Assembly (NCBI GenBank): GCA_023386395.1
Contig: JAEWJV010000255.1
Coordinates: 1 to 6,560, forward strand
DNA from: Bacteroidota bacterium
Lineage (GTDB): Bacteria; Bacteroidota; Bacteroidia; Chitinophagales; Chitinophagaceae
Length of the DNA stretch: 6,560 nt
Direction of reading: 5' to 3'
Of this stretch, positions 5,246-6,560 are shown one piece after another. Position numbers and translations under genes: made by a program. The notes beneath the pieces were generated by a model that did no database searches, was not told the origin of the DNA, and saw nothing but the letters and a program-made list of their open reading frames with translations. Each line of letters begins with the position of its first letter. Within the stretch, counting starts at the first letter, position 1.

Positions 5246-6094
5246 TTAAATATTATCCTTTGCTATCACACTCCAGTCATCATTGCCGTGGCCTTTGGCT
5301 ATCCATTCATCCATTACTGCTGCAATAGCAGGTGTAGTAATTAATTTAGAACCGGCTTCATCAGCAGCCTTCAGCATTAAACCGGCATCTTTACGCGCCA
5401 TATTCAATTCCCATGAAGGCTGGTTAAATGTACCCGATGTGATCTTCTTTAACCTTGCAGGCACTCCCGCCCCGGGATTCCATACACTAAACAGGTTTTG
5501 TATATCCTCAGCGGTAATACCATGTGCTTTGGCAAGCGCCAGTGCATCAGTAAGACCTGCGGTTAAACTTAACAGGAAGAGGTTGCCGGTTAGTTTTATA
5601 CCTGCCGCTTTGCCTTCTGTATCTCCAAGATTAAGCAGGTTGCCGGTCATGCCAGATAACTCCGTTTCAAACTTTTTTATAACATCCTGGTTGCCCGATA
5701 CCAGCATAACACCTGAGCCTTCCAGCGCATTTTGCGGGCCCATAAATACAGGCGCATGCAGATAAGTGAAGCCCTTTGCCTTCCATGCTTTTGTTCGTTC
5801 TATAGCGCCTTTGGCAGAAGTGGTTGTGTGATCTATAATAGCAGCGCCCGCTTTCAATCCGCCAGATGCATTTTTCAATACTTCATCAACCACCGCATCA
5901 TCTTTAAGCGTAAGATGAATAACATCTGCATCTTTCACAGCTTCACTTACATCATCAAATGCTTTGGCGCCAAATGCTTCCAGTGCTTTTGCCTTGGATG
6001 CGGTGCGGTTCCATACCTGCACGGCTCCGCCCTTTTGCAGCATGGCTTTAACGAAATTGGAACCTAATAAACCCATTCCTAAAAAAGCTTTCAT
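5246..6094 (-). CDS. NAD(P)-dependent beta-hydroxyacid dehydrogenase-like oxidoreductase
   Basis: A 282-residue soluble enzyme of the 3-hydroxyisobutyrate dehydrogenase / glyoxylate-succinic semialdehyde reductase superfamily. The N-terminal Rossmann domain starts at once with Phe-Leu-Gly-Met-Gly-Leu-Leu-Gly (GxGxxG at 6-11), and Val-Trp-Asn-Arg-Thr at 27-31 suggests NADPH preference through Arg30. The all-helical C-terminal domain begins with Gly-Ile-Lys-Leu-Thr-Gly-Asn-Leu, carrying the expected catalytic Lys167 and Asn171. The substrate motif, normally Asp-Ala-Pro-Val-Ser-Gly-Gly, reads His113-Ala-Pro-Val-Phe-Met-Gly-Pro here, so the substrate probably differs from the classic enzymes; it cannot be named. 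The frame runs back to a TTG at 6121, but the ATG at 6094 (or 6100) sits just before the Rossmann strand and behind a possible -7 element, so 6094 is chosen. It is followed by the membrane-protein gene. Family is sure, substrate unknown. Confidence 0.9.
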   Translation of the reverse strand: MKAFLGMGLLGSNFVKAMLQKGGAVQVWNRTASKAKALEAFGAKAFDDVSEAVKDADVIHLTLKDDAVVDEVLKNASGGLKAGAAIIDHTTTSAKGAIERTKAWKAKGFTYLHAPVFMGPQNALEGSGVMLVSGNQDVIKKFETELSGMTGNLLNLGDTEGKAAGIKLTGNLFLLSLTAGLTDALALAKAHGITAEDIQNLFSVWNPGAGVPARLKKITSGTFNQPSWELNMARKDAGLMLKAADEAGSKLITTPAIAAVMDEWIAKGHGNDDWSVIAKDNI

Positions 6095-6110
6095 GATCAT
6101 TATGTTTTGG

Positions 6111-6118
6111 TAAATATA
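6111..6118 (-). promoter_or_regulatory. Possible -7 element of the dehydrogenase gene
   Basis: TATATTTA on the - strand (6118 to 6111) matches TAnnTTTG at all but the last base and lies 10 to 16 nt before the two candidate ATG codons. No good TTTG stands at the expected distance upstream, so only the -7 part is proposed. If used, it excludes the TTG at 6121 as a start. Confidence 0.3.
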
Positions 6119-6168
6119 CAAAGCCTCTTTTTTAGCGGCAGGCCGGAATTATTAACTATAATAATCAG

Positions 6169-6225
6169 AACGTGATTACTTTAATAACTAGCATTTTAAA
6201 TAATTGCTTTGTTTGCCATCACGTT
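6169..6225. promoter_or_regulatory. 8-bp inverted repeat, operator-like
   Basis: AACGTGAT at 6169-6176 and ATCACGTT at 6218-6225 are exact reverse complements, 41 bp apart. The right arm lies between the -33 and -7 elements of the promoter proposed for the Gfo/Idh/MocA gene; the left arm lies upstream. The arrangement fits a repressor or activator bound at two half-sites or by looping, but chance cannot be excluded in an AT-rich 237-bp gap. Confidence 0.35.
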
Positions 6226-6243
6226 TCAAATACATTATTTTTG
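6212..6243 (+). promoter_or_regulatory. Consensus Bacteroidota promoter for the Gfo/Idh/MocA gene
   Basis: TTTG at 6212-6215, a 20-nt spacer, and TATTTTTG at 6236-6243, a perfect fit to TTTG ... TAnnTTTG. Transcription would begin near 6248-6252 and leave a leader of about 80 nt before the ATG at 6332. The leader holds GCCGC (6247-6251 region) and a later GCGGC that could pair weakly. Confidence 0.6.
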
Positions 6244-6331
6244 AAAAGCCGCAACAATGATTGCTTAGTATTAACCATAAAGCGGCAGCATTTAAGTTTA
6301 TTCACTCATATCAATCAATAAAAATTCAATT

Positions 6332-6560
6332 ATGTCGAAACAAAACCAGGCATCACGCAGAAAATTCCTGCAACAGATTGGCGCTACGAGTTTATTGGCT
6401 GCAGCTTCTCCTTTAAGCAGCCTTGCAGCAAAAGAAAAAGCAGAAGAAAGAATTTTACACTACGAAAAAAAGATTTCATCTGCAGATAAGATCCGTGTAG
6501 GTGTTATTGGTTTTGGCATACAGGGGCATTATGACCTGGCCACTGCTTTACAGGTGCCGG
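6332..6560 (+). CDS. Tat-exported Gfo/Idh/MocA family oxidoreductase, N-terminal part (3' end outside window)
   Basis: The first 76 codons of a gene that runs off the right edge. Residues 1-33 form a twin-arginine signal: Ala-Ser-Arg9-Arg10-Lys-Phe-Leu-Gln, a moderately hydrophobic Ala/Leu-rich core at ~15-32, and a likely cut near Leu-Ala-Ala at 31-33. After a charged linker (34-52), the Rossmann fold opens with Ile-Arg-Val-Gly-Val-Ile-Gly-Phe-Gly-Ile-Gln-Gly (GxGxxG at 60-65). This combination marks the periplasmic Gfo/Idh/MocA dehydrogenases that are numerous in Bacteroidota. They use tightly bound NAD(P) to oxidise or epimerise sugars or inositols, and Tat export fits folding with cofactor in the cytoplasm. 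The substrate cannot be told from this part. The ATG at 6332 is the only start that gives the intact signal. A consensus promoter lies ~90 bp upstream. Confidence 0.9.
   Translation, partial: MSKQNQASRRKFLQQIGATSLLAAASPLSSLAAKEKAEERILHYEKKISSADKIRVGVIGFGIQGHYDLATALQVP

Noticed and set aside
5283..5765. 160-codon + strand frame opposite the dehydrogenase gene
   Set aside because: It is antisense to a strongly supported enzyme gene. Its Ala/Pro/Ser-rich product is what a mirrored GC-biased frame gives, and it has no own promoter or motif.
5732..6067. 111-codon Cys-rich + strand frame opposite the dehydrogenase N-terminus
   Set aside because: The Cys residues mirror Ala/Thr codons (GCA, ACA) on the coding strand and have no regular spacing, so it is a shadow frame.
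6255..6275. Tiny upstream frame (ATG ATT GCT TAG) in the leader of the Gfo/Idh/MocA gene
   Set aside because: Three codons with no ribosome-binding context; expected by chance in an 80-nt leader.
1..6560. A defence island, biosynthetic cluster or mobile element spanning the window
   Set aside because: The genes are unrelated housekeeping or stand-alone families in short units on both strands, with no transposase, integrase, toxin-antitoxin pair or attachment-site repeats visible.

Overview
The window looks like ordinary chromosome from a Bacteroidota bacterium, most likely Chitinophagaceae or a near relative. This is inferred from four things. Coding is AT-leaning and ribosome binding sites are weak or absent. 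Promoters resemble TTTG/TAnnTTTG. One lipoprotein has a Cys-Lys-Lys-Asp-Asp start. The families present (DUF885 hydrolase, CHRD lipoprotein, DUF2007/zinc-ribbon protein, Tat-exported Gfo/Idh/MocA oxidoreductase) are common together in that phylum. No rRNA, tRNA, CRISPR array, transposase or phage gene is visible. No gene-free stretch exceeds 300 bases; the longest is about 237 bp (6095-6331).

Left part (1-2992, + strand): the C-terminal part of a DUF885 metal-dependent hydrolase runs in from the left edge. A 206-bp gap follows, then a 154-residue CHRD-domain lipoprotein that ends in a good hairpin terminator, then a complete IscS-type cysteine desulfurase. The desulfurase has all active-site residues but lacks the C-terminal tail that enterobacterial IscS uses to dock IscU.

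Middle (2996-4868): on the - strand are a 100-residue conserved small protein and an overlapping pair, shikimate kinase aroK followed by a DUF423 membrane protein. Between the small-protein gene and that pair lies a short element with a hairpin and two near-identical TGAGCGnAGnCGAA units, which resembles dispersed repeats of Bacteroidota. Divergent from aroK, on the + strand, is a DUF2007 protein with a C-terminal four-cysteine zinc ribbon.

Right part (4900-6560): on the - strand are a small three-helix membrane protein and, 28 bp upstream of it, an NAD(P)-dependent beta-hydroxyacid-dehydrogenase-like enzyme with a changed substrate motif. Divergent from these, the first 76 codons of a Tat-exported Gfo/Idh/MocA oxidoreductase run off the right edge. 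They lie behind a consensus Bacteroidota promoter, and one arm of an 8-bp inverted repeat sits inside its spacer.

The genes do not form one pathway: they are housekeeping and accessory genes in short transcription units. I see no convincing new multi-gene system. The most interesting signals are regulatory: a matching compact promoter layout directly abutting the start codons of iscS and aroK, which predicts leaderless mRNAs, and the operator-like repeat in front of the last gene.
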